From Glomus cerebriforme (taxonomy: Eukaryota > Glomeromycota > Glomeromycetes > Glomerales > Glomeraceae), in the NCBI GenBank assembly GCA_003550305.1, contig QKYT01000637.1:5082-60297 (forward strand): 55,216 bases of DNA, given 5' to 3'. Shown here piece by piece: positions 44,744-53,600 of the stretch. The translations under genes were made by a program, and so were the position numbers. Positions within the stretch are counted from its first letter, which is position 1. Each line of letters opens with the position of its first letter. Under the pieces are notes generated by a model. It had not been told where the DNA came from and made no database searches. It saw only the letters and a program-made list of their open reading frames with translations.

Positions 44744-45611
44744 GTTTAATCATAATAATCATAATTAAATTTGACTTGATATTTGTCCTCAGTTTTTTGA
44801 TTTTCAGCTATGGCCAAAATTTCTATATGACTACTGAGAATAACCTAAAATTGATATATCGATTTCCAGTAATCTTACATCATCATCATCGTAATATTAA
44901 CATACAAATTAAATGAAACTTTCTTTTGAAATAGAGAATAAGGTTTAAAAGTTGTCTTATTATATCTCGGCTTGTAAGTTGTGCCCCTCTTTCGGCTAAT
45001 TTATAAAATGCTTTTACCATACCATTTGGTAGTTTTTTGGACAATAGATCCTCTGGTTCCCAATCACGAACAATATCAGTTCCTGAAGGAAGAAAAAAGA
45101 AATAAATTGTAACAATTTAAAAATATATAAAACAATCGTAATTTCTATTTTCTTTAAAATAAATACCATATGTCCATTTTAGAATACGACTTGTGATCAC
45201 ATGTTCTTTAATACCGAACTGTAACAGCTAATAATATTATTTAACATTGAGAATTTAATTTAAAAATTGAATAATATAAAAAGAAACATAATTATATAAT
45301 TACCTCCTTTAATTACTGCTACCATCGGATAAACTGGAACCGAAATATTTTTCAATTGATGATCAAATTCTTGTCTAATTAATATTTTGATTTGTTGAAC
45401 CCACCAACCAATATAGAACTCTACTCTTTTCTTTTCTTTTTTTTTTTAACTTACCGAGTATGTAGTTCCAAAATCTAATATAAAATAAATCAAACAAATA
45501 AAATTTGAAAAAGAAAATTGTTTTTAAAACTAAGAAATTTCGTCAAAAAAAGTTAAGCAGATTAAAATTACCAATGGCTGCAATTATAAGAATATCATTT
45601 GTTGAATACAT
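44744..45611 (-). pseudogene. Internally deleted copy of gene C
   Basis: Minus strand: exon 1 equivalent 45611-45572 (MYSTNDILIIAAIG), microexon equivalent 45474-45455 (DFGTTYS, both splice sites intact), then a deletion joining intron 2 to late exon 7 (LVGGF region, about 45418). Exon 7 ends at 45304, the exon 8 equivalent is 45227-45167 with a one-base insertion, and the exon 9 equivalent starts at 45086 with a one-base deletion near AGATATAATAAGACAAC and several later deletions, ending about 44744. Exons 3-6 of C, including EPEAA and the phosphate-2 loop, are gone, so it cannot encode a working ATPase. Confidence 0.88.
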
Positions 45612-45995
45612 TTTCTAAGAGAATCATCCACTTTATTATTTACTGGACCTTAATTGTAAAAAAAAAAGATAGTCAAAAATATATTTTGATATATTTTATA
45701 TACTTAGATTATCACATACTTTGAACTTTATACCATGAAATAGGATATAGCTTTGCGCAACTAAAAAATGGATCACACTTGGACTCTAATTAAATTTGTA
45801 TAACAGATATATTTTACAGTATATTTTGTGCAGTTAAAATCATTTAAACTGTTTTTATTTCGTATTAAAATTTGCATTACATTAAATACATATGATCATC
45901 TGAAAATACTATATTTAAGGTGTCTATTTTTAGTTAAATAAAATTCTGTGGATAAATTAAATAAAGAATTGTGAAACTTCAATAACTGAAAATGA
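45612..45995. other. Intergenic between the C copy and CC2
   Basis: AT-rich. GGTGTCTATTTTTAGTTAAATA (about 45919) resembles AAGTCTATTTTTAGTTAATA at about 10650 upstream of CC1, so upstream homology extends beyond the core block. Confidence 0.4.
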
Positions 45996-46033
45996 TGTGA
46001 TTATATCGAATCATTGCCAATATTTTAGCCGAA
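45996..46033 (+). promoter_or_regulatory. Conserved upstream block of CC2
   Basis: TGTGATTATATCGAATCATT then GCCAATATTTTAGCCGAA, matching 10764-10815. It lies about 260 bp from the ATG, compared with about 120 bp in CC1; the extra sequence (about 46034-46200), including CCCCCCATGCATAG, looks inserted. Confidence 0.55.
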
Positions 46034-46294
46034 ATATAACAAGTACAGTATACGTACCCCCCATGCATAGTACGCCTTCCCCCATCTTAAATTACACAAA
46101 TATTTTTCTGATTATTATTATTAAGCACCGGAATTTATAGTATAAATTTGAGTATTTGTTCTAGTGGTACAAAGCCAACTCACTAAAATTTGTATAACAA
46201 ATTACATATAAATCGTTCTCAAATATTCTTTTTTTTTCCTTTTATAAAATACAAAATTTATTTTTTAAAAAAATTAAAAAATTGAAATTTGAAA

Positions 46295-47758
46295 ATGTCG
46301 AACAATATGGATATCGACAACCCTGAAGAATTACAACGGAAAATTCAAGAACTTGGACATAATATTAAATATCATGACAAAATTAATCATATAGTTAATC
46401 AAAAAGATAAAAAAATCCGACTACTTAAAAAAACTAAGAATCAAAATTTAAAAAATTTAGAAAGAAATAATCGAAAAAATTTTTTGCGTCTAAATAACCA
46501 GATTAATAAACTAAGGAGAAACAATAAAGCTTTAAGTGATGAAAACAAAAATCTCAAGAGAAATAATAAAGCTTTAATTGATGAAAATGAAAATATCAAG
46601 AGAGATAAAGAAGCTTTAAATGAATACGAAAAGTTCAAGAAAGATAATAAAGCTTTAATCGATGAAAATGACAATCTCAAGAGAGATAAAGAAGCTTTAA
46701 ATGATGAATGCGAAAAGTTCGAGAGAGATAATAAAGCTTTAATTGATGAGAACGACAATCTCAAGAGAGATAAAGAAGCTTTAAATAATGAATACGAAAA
46801 GTTCAAGAGAATGAATCAAGAATTAAGTGATAGAAATGAACAACTCGAGTCTTTGAATAATAAATTAAATAATGAAAATGGGGAATGGCAAAATTATGTT
46901 GGTAAAGCAACAACCTTTTCTTTAAATGAAAGTGATGAAAATCATAGTGTTCAATTTGTGAAAGATATTGAAGAATTACAAAGAATGCTTGAAAAATATG
47001 TTGGAAATATGAGGAAAGTAAATTTAAATTCAGAAGAAATAAACAAATTGTTATACAATTATGAATGTAAAGTGCAAGTGAAAGTGAACCCTAAAGAAAA
47101 TGAATTACAACTTGTAAAGGCCGTTTTACAGCGTCATGTGCTTGAAGAGATCATTGAAGATGCAAATCATCATCTCTCAAAAACTGAAAGTTTGGAAAGA
47201 AACATTTATGAAATGATAACACGCGTATTTCCTCAGATGTTAAATGAATTTTCAACAAAACGTGATGGAGCTAATGATATAACCAGAGCTTTGCCTATTA
47301 AAATACGTCAACAAATATATGGATTTCTTGGTAGTCTTGGATTCGCAGATATTATCAACGACAAAAATAAACAAGAACATCCAATCATATCCGATATAAA
47401 AGATAAGTTAAACAAATCGATTAATAAACTTCGCACATATAAAGATCCGAAAACAAGTAAAAAACATGACGATATAGCATCTAATTTAATACGGAAAGTA
47501 ATTAGAATATTTCTTTTTCGCTTGAAGGTGCAGGAGCCGGTTGTTGATTATTATATGATTTCATATGATACTAAGATAGATCCAAAAATTATGGAAGGGA
47601 GTTGGGATAATAATGAAGATATGGACGAAGTTAATGATTTATCGGTAGAATTATGTTCCTTTCCTCTTTTAATTGCAAGTGATAACGAAAAAGATCGAAA
47701 AATCTATATGCGTGCAAAAGTTGTTCATCAAGTTGAACAAGAAAAAAAATTAGAATGA
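46295..47758 (+). CDS. Coiled-coil protein CC2 (paralog of CC1 without repeat tail)
   Basis: Single exon, 487 aa, starting at the ATG at 46295 (MSNNMDIDNPEELQRKIQ); an in-frame TTG six bases upstream is not a credible start. Residues about 30-195 are a Lys/Asn/Glu coiled coil with 28-residue (84-nt) tandem units (KALIDENDNLKRDKEALN) at about 46572-46810. Residues about 195-485 match CC1: NENGEWQNYVGKATTFSLN, RHVLEEIIEDANHHLSKTES, RVFPQMLNEFSTKRDGAND, YGFLGSLGFADII, RIFLFRLKVQEPVV, VELCSFPLLI, IYMRAKVVHQ. It ends shortly after that domain, where CC1 continues into the Asn/Gly minisatellite. No membrane segment or signal peptide. Function unknown; it lies next to Hsp70-like genes in both blocks. 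Confidence 0.85.
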   Translation: MSNNMDIDNPEELQRKIQELGHNIKYHDKINHIVNQKDKKIRLLKKTKNQNLKNLERNNRKNFLRLNNQINKLRRNNKALSDENKNLKRNNKALIDENENIKRDKEALNEYEKFKKDNKALIDENDNLKRDKEALNDECEKFERDNKALIDENDNLKRDKEALNNEYEKFKRMNQELSDRNEQLESLNNKLNNENGEWQNYVGKATTFSLNESDENHSVQFVKDIEELQRMLEKYVGNMRKVNLNSEEINKLLYNYECKVQVKVNPKENELQLVKAVLQRHVLEEIIEDANHHLSKTESLERNIYEMITRVFPQMLNEFSTKRDGANDITRALPIKIRQQIYGFLGSLGFADIINDKNKQEHPIISDIKDKLNKSINKLRTYKDPKTSKKHDDIASNLIRKVIRIFLFRLKVQEPVVDYYMISYDTKIDPKIMEGSWDNNEDMDEVNDLSVELCSFPLLIASDNEKDRKIYMRAKVVHQVEQEKKLE

Positions 47759-47862
47759 ACAAGTAATTATCAACTCGGAGATAAACGATAAAAGAATTAC
47801 GTATACATTAATAAAAATATTAAACGCGTTTATAAAATAATCATGATAAAAATGGTCATACT

Positions 47863-47990
47863 TTTAATCGTCTAAATTGAAAGTTGATACAGTAAGTTCG
47901 CTATTTGAAGTAACAATAATTTCTATCATTCCAAGTATGAACCAATTAAAGATCGAAATTTTCCATATCAGGATCAAATATAGAAATTGT
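47863..47990 (-). pseudogene. Hsp70 C-terminal relic
   Basis: Minus strand reads a degenerate DPGMK-like segment (DPDMENFDL), then MIEIIVTSNSE and STFNLDD followed by TAA, aligning with the family ending GKMEIIATSKDEQTG...FNLDD. No upstream exons remain. Its position just downstream of CC2 and its minus orientation mirror gene B downstream of CC1. Confidence 0.7.
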
Positions 47991-49880
47991 CAAACATGTA
48001 TTATAAGTTATATCTTTCCAATGTTATCACATTTAATCGAGTTGTTGTTAGTTTCCGTCAGAAGTGAATAGAAATGTGAATACAATCACAAAAGAAGAAA
48101 GCTGAAAATATTTTATGCTTTGAAAGAAAAATATTACTTCTATTGAATAGTACGGCATGATGTCACTTGCAGAACCTATAATACAAACATTTAAGGCAAT
48201 TGATTAAGAGAAATAAATAGCTGAACAATTTTTTTGTGCTTTACATTAAACTATAGTCTTTTTACTCTTTTATCGATATACATATTAACATGTTCTATCT
48301 TAGTTGCTTTCCCTAAAATTTATTGATGGGTTAAAGTGCGACCAATTTTTCCGTTTGAAAATATGTATACTATGAAATCATGTTAAAAAAATGGCACCAT
48401 CAAGTCTTTAAACCTATCCTTACTAGTGCAAGCGTCTTTTACCTTTCCCAAAATAGTTCATCCCGAATGTCAACTGACAAGAATTATACCATGCATTATA
48501 AAGAGATTATAAAATGTTTAAAGAAAAGCTGATGAATATAAAGCACAAAGTAAACAGCTACTAATCGATAAAGTTTCTCCAATTCAAGGAATCAATACAT
48601 GATATGAATTTTCACTATTAACGAAATTCTTGCTCAAATATATTTAAAGATTTTTTTTTTTTTTATCAATTTCAACTTCTATCGTAAATACTACAGTGTT
48701 ATTATTCGGATAATAAACAATGTATCTTCATTTAAATTTTTTAAAAATTGCAACTTTTAATTTATATCAAACATTCATTAAATCTATTACACAATTCAAA
48801 TTAGATCAATAACGATCTTCAGTATCTATGTACCAAAGTATCGCATCTTAGCATCTTTCTGATCAAAGTCACGGGTAGTCACCCAGATTCCAAAGTAACT
48901 TGTCAAAAATCCAGGGTAATACTTTGGGTGCATACCTCGAATGGTACTCACCACCATGATCTATTAGAGAGATCTCAACCTTATTTAAAGCTTTTTTATA
49001 TTAAATTATCCAAGGAAGAAATTTATGAATAATTGAATTGATTTTTTCAATATTGTGAGTTTAATCATGATGGTCATGGAGATGCAGTAAAACGGGGATG
49101 CAATTTATGAGAATTTCAAATGGATATTTTAAAAACGTAATATATAATTTTTAGTTAGTGCTATTAACTTTTAAATGGAATGAAGGGTGGAAATGTGCAT
49201 AAGACCTTTCTGGACAAGCTTCAATCTTGTCATTTTTTACACGAGCAGAATACCCATTGCAATAACAAAGACACTCATTAACTCTAATATTTTTTTTACA
49301 CTGTTATACAGTCAAAACTAATATAACGAACCTTTTATAATGAACACAAAGTGTTGACTAAATTATCTAATAAAAGAATAAAAACAAAATTAATTAAACC
49401 CGAATTTTATAGAGGAGAGAAATGGATATGGTTTATTTAAATTATTTAATTATAAGAATATAAGTAGCAATTGTTTTTTGTTTTAATAATATTTCGTAAA
49501 AGAATTTTATTTTTGAACAAATTTTGGCCGAAATTATAATTGACATATACATGTCATGTGATCTGAAAAATTTGGCCAAAATTAAAAACTAATTTGCCTA
49601 AATCTATCATTCCCAGAAATATTAAAAAACTTTAACCACGAAATTTTCATTAATTAATTTATTTATTTATAAATCGTATGACATGTAAACGAACTAATTC
49701 TTAAATCGAAATTTGTCAATTTATGAGTCAATAACTACAGAACTTTTCGTATAAACCAATAAAACAAATTCTTTGTAAATATAAAAGGTAATACAGTATG
49801 AAAAGTCTCATTTTAATACCTTCTTCCCGCTTCTTTTTCTGATTCCTTTGATTATACAGGTAACTATGAGAAGACCTTTT
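47991..49880. other. Gene-free AT-rich region
   Basis: No gene recognised. About 48890-48940 has CCAAAGTA...TACTTTGG inverted repeats. About 49515-49590 has TTTTGGCCGAAATTA and TTTGGCCAAAATTAA motifs of the dispersed GGCC repeat. Confidence 0.45.
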
Positions 49881-49889
49881 CTGCTTTGT

Positions 49890-50110
49890 AGGAATCCTAG
49901 TCCTCCTCTTTCCATTTATCTTCTACTATAGTGACTCCTCTTGATAATGATTTTACGATCTATTCAGATGGCTCTTTGCCCTTTCCGATTCATCGGCCTA
50001 AGTAAGCATTTTAAGGACTTTTTTCCATTTCTACCCCTGCTTATGAGGTCTACTGTTTCTGGAGGAAGGGTTATACTACACAAAGGATTGTTGGAGTAGG
50101 GAAATCAAGT
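49890..50110 (+). mobile_element. Possible LINE RNase H relic
   Basis: Plus-strand translation about 49933-49990 gives TPLDNDFTIYSDGSLP, resembling the RNase H type-1 start (YTDGS) found in fungal non-LTR retrotransposons. Downstream frames are broken. Short evidence, weak call. Confidence 0.35.
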
Positions 50111-50580
50111 ACATGATTAATTTAGTAATAAACATGTAAGACCCTATGAAGAGCATTTGCTTATGGGCTAATTGTTTAACTTTTTTAAAATTACTAACTT
50201 GAAACATCAGTTTTATACTTTATACTGTAGTGCAACAATTGTATATCGGTGAGTCGTCAATTTTTAATCTGAACAAATCTTGTCAAGCTTTAACTATCTG
50301 GCCAACTGCAAATAACTTTAATTTGAACCCATAAAAAAACATTTATGCTTAAAAAAGTTTTCATAATATCAGCCTTATTAACAGTTAAATAAATAAATTT
50401 TATTATTAAATCAAAAATGGAGGTTCTTTTTACTTAAATAAAATTTAATGTTAAGGTCTTTTGAAACCTTACGATTTCTTTATATTTTGCTTCAAGTTTG
50501 TTACACTTATATGGCAGAAGGAATACAAATCCTTGAATAATAAATTTTATTATCGAAAATATGTTCATTAATCAATCATT
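50111..50580. other. 3' flank of gene H
   Basis: About 50335-50420 and 50515-50570 are homologous to the 3' flanks of E and F. No gene. Confidence 0.45.
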
Positions 50581-51858
50581 TCAGTCGTTTAAGCTATACT
50601 TAAAAGTAGTTTTATAACTTTGGCCAGTTTGTTTGTCCTTTGATGTAGCAATAATTTCCATTCTTCCAAAAGTTAATCCAAGTGACACGGATCTATTAAG
50701 ACCTGAACCAGGAAGGTCGATACGAAATTTTCCTAAAAGCTTCATACCAGGATCATCACAATATTTTCCATCATCCTCTTGAGTGTAATATATATTAAAA
50801 TCTATATACGTATGATTAGGTTCATAAGGACGAGAAGGTCTTGTGACTTCTTGATTAATATTCATCTTAGTACCACGTCTAGCCAAACATTCAAATTTTG
50901 AAATAAATCCATCTGAGTCTCTTCTATCAATTGGATCATCTTCTTTCTAAATAAACGTAAAGAATTTATTAAAAATTAATCGAATAATACTATAAATGAG
51001 GGTAAAACTTACCCATCTAAGTGATACTTCAATTCCATAAGTATATTTAAGAACCCTTGAGGAAATAACACATTTCATATTATCATCGATTCCTAGATTA
51101 TTCAAACCATTTGATTTTATAGATAATCCATAAATCGAAGCTCCACGTGCAATTGCTGCTATAGGTTGAATAGGAACTGAAATATTTTCTACGCGATGAT
51201 CAAATTTTTCGTTAATTTTTTTTTGTAAATATTTTGATTCACTAAAACCTCCAACTAAGAACATTGCAGAACAAGTTTCTTGAGTGTTATCTAGTTGAGT
51301 TTTTATCAAGCAAAGAATTTTCTGGATGACAGGCTCAAATATTGTTTTCATACTTTCAAAATCAATTTCAATTATCCATTCATCTTCTTCTAAAGTTTCC
51401 CTGACTTCATCGTCAGAAATATATTGTTTTAATATCGGAACTGTATCTTGAATATCCAATTCGTATGAAAAATCTGGATCATCTCCTGTAAAAGGAATTT
51501 TACCATATTTACAAAATTGTTGTATCAAATATTGCATTTGCCCATAATGCTTGTCCCTAAGTAGATCCATAGGTTTGTCTCCGAGTACCTTTCGTAAGTA
51601 TTTAATAAATTCAGCATCAATAAAAGTACTTCCACAAAAATTGCCGGAACTTTCAGTTATTTCGCCAAGTTGCTTATCATTTATTAATTTTCGGACCGTT
51701 AAATCAACCGTACCACCACCGCAGTCAACTATCATGAAATTAGCTGATGTATAAATTATAAATGAATGAATTAATTAATTTATATTAAGTCATTAATCAA
51801 GGAAAGGATATTTAGTTAAAACATACTTCCTGGTCGTGCAAGATTCTGTCCTTTAAGG

Positions 51859-52537
51859 CAGTGGTGGGTTTTGGACTTGTCCAATTGCTTTTTTCAATTG
51901 GACAGTTTTGGACAGTCCAAAATTGTCCAAAATTTCTATGAGTTTTGGACTGTCCAAAACTGTCCAAAATCAAGTTTTGGACTGTCCAAAACTTGTCCAA
52001 AACTGTCCAAAACTGTCCAAAACCCATATTTGGTAAATCATAGATCAATCAGATAATCTTTTTTTCTTTTTGCTCCACATTCTAGGTTTCCAATCACTTT
52101 ATTTTTATTTACACCAAATTATTCATGCCACGTAATAGCGGTGGTCATCCTAGGCATATACTTTTTACATATATAACAGTCTTAAAAAAAACTAATGTAG
52201 GAGATAAAGAACATCAATGTGTTTGCAAAGCTTGTGTTGAAGTTTTAAAAGATGAAGCTAACCCCCTTCTTAGTCTTTTTTTTTTTTTTTATCATCTTTT
52301 TAAATTTTTATTTTAATTATATTATGCAAGATCCTCTAATAAATCTTTTCATTATTAAATAATTTACTAATTTATAATATTAGCCAAAATTAATTATAAT
52401 TCTGGCCAGAATTAACTTTAAATCATGTGATCTGTCCAAAACCTGTCCATTGAAAAAAGGTTTTGGTTTTGGACAGGTTTTGGACAGGGTTTTGGACAAA
52501 TGTCCAAAACGTCAATTTGTCCAATTGCCCAACACTG
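51859..52537. mobile_element. Non-autonomous hAT-type element, 679 bp, in exon 3 of H
   Basis: Flanked by a perfect 8-bp target duplication CTTTAAGG (51851-51858 and 52538-52545). Terminal inverted repeats CAGTGGTGGG (left) and CAGTGTTGGG (reverse complement of the right end) fit hAT termini. Both ends carry many subterminal copies of TTTTGGACA / TGTCCAAAA (left about 51870-52023, right about 52433-52525), the kind of array hAT transposases bind. The interior retains a transposase N-terminal stub. The reading frames at 51812-52048 and 51871-52056 are artefacts of the subterminal repeats. Confidence 0.9.
52125..52316 (+). pseudogene. BED-finger-like transposase stub inside the hAT element
   Basis: 63-codon frame from an ATG: MPRNSGGHPRHILFTYI, then HQCVCKACVEVL, with a CxxC pair in the position of a BED zinc finger, followed by poly-T and a stop. 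It resembles the first exon of a hAT transposase with the catalytic part deleted. It cannot encode an active transposase. Confidence 0.55.
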
Positions 52538-53295
52538 CTTTAAGGTTTTCCATGCAATATACCGCAGCAGCTTCGGCTAAAAAAAAATTGTCAATATAAA
52601 AGGAATTAATATATTTTATATAAATTGTGAAGGAACTTACGTTCTGTAGTAAATTGTAAATTTATTGAGCATTTTTCTTTAATTAGTCCTGCGTTGAATG
52701 CACACATTCTCATAATTGCCTTTGACTTTTCAAAAAATACTGCGGGAATGGTAATAATCAAAAGAACATTTTCAAAGTAATCAATTTTTGGCCAACGTGT
52801 CGCAACAGTTTCTTTAATTACCTTGAACAATTAATATAAAATTATTGGTTAGATTTTTTAAAATAACAAAAATTTAAAAACTTCAATAATGCTAAAAATA
52901 TGAGACTATACTTTGCCAATTTCTCTGAGATAATCAGTTATAGCCTTTTTATAATTAACTGGAAGGCTTGGTTTGAATTTTTCTAATAAATCGCCTAAAT
53001 GTAATTTGAACAATTCAACTGGTTTATTACCTTCAGTACTATTTTGTTTTTTTGTTCTACGACTTGGCCTTTTTGCTAAAGCTGGTACTCCCCAAAATTT
53101 TACATTTTTATACTCATCATCATATTGGAGGACTGTGTTTGTTTTTAATTGACCTACTTTCCCATGCCACAAATCATTCGAACATATATTTTTATATTCG
53201 TTAACATGGCAATAAGCGAATCCAGAGTAGGATGTTCCAAAGTCTAATCCAACCACAACACGAATATTGTTTTTTTCATTTTCTTCAGAACTCAT

Positions 53296-53600
53296 TGTGT
53301 AATAATAGTACTGTGGATCCTCAATGGAATGACTCAATAAAATTTAATGTATTGAAAAAAAAACCTTTCTTAATAAATAGGAAAATTTAAGACAATTTGT
53401 ATCACATTTTGGTACAATGAAATAAACTAAATAGGAACAAAGACTAGCTGCTAGTAGAACATTAAAAATTCTAAACATAATTGGTTGATGTCATATGTTA
53501 TTGTATCCATATATAGTTAGTTGTGAAACATTTAAAGGAATTTAGTTTGTAAAATGAGATTTTTACAACCAAATAGGCTTTTGACAAATTTTCAAACTCC
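53296..53600 (-). promoter_or_regulatory. Upstream region of gene H
   Basis: Minus strand: CCAATTATGTTTAGAATTTT, TTCTACTAGCAGCTAGTCTT and CCTATTTAGTTTATTTCATT (about 53490-53410), homologous to the upstream region of F (about 33390-33300) and marking F and H as sister promoters. Confidence 0.5.

Larger units (their letters stand above)
50581..53295 (-). pseudogene. Hsp70-like gene H, disrupted by a hAT-type insertion
   Basis: Exons (minus, 5' to 3'): 53295-52912, 52821-52641, exon 3 52576-51827 (63 nt of coding split by 687 bp of insertion plus target duplication), 51743-51013 and 50946-50581. Without the insertion all frames and splice sites join, so H was intact recently. With it, translation runs from ENLK into the element and stops within about ten codons unless the element is spliced out. 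The first usable ATG is 53295 (MSSEENEKNNIRVVVGLDF); upstream, TTGAGTCATTCC aligns with the ATGAGTCGTTCC start of F, so the family start codon is mutated and the leader intron is lost. Motifs DFGTSYSG, EPEAA, DCGGGTVDL, LVGGFSES, IARGA; ends YSLND with TGA. The region 50824-51106 is identical to E. Confidence 0.85.

Noticed and set aside
46441..46806. Minus-strand 121-aa Leu/Ser-rich frame
   Set aside because: Antisense shadow of the CC2 coiled-coil repeats.
51812..52056. Two overlapping frames rich in FWTV/NC motifs
   Set aside because: Generated by the TTTTGGACA subterminal repeats of the hAT element.
33061..53337. Upstream starts giving MKDNLENG... (gene F, 33109), MSHSIEDP... (gene H, 53337) and MLKMSLN... 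(gene G, 41241)
   Set aside because: These begin at TTG; F uses an upstream ATG exon, and G and H have downstream ATGs.
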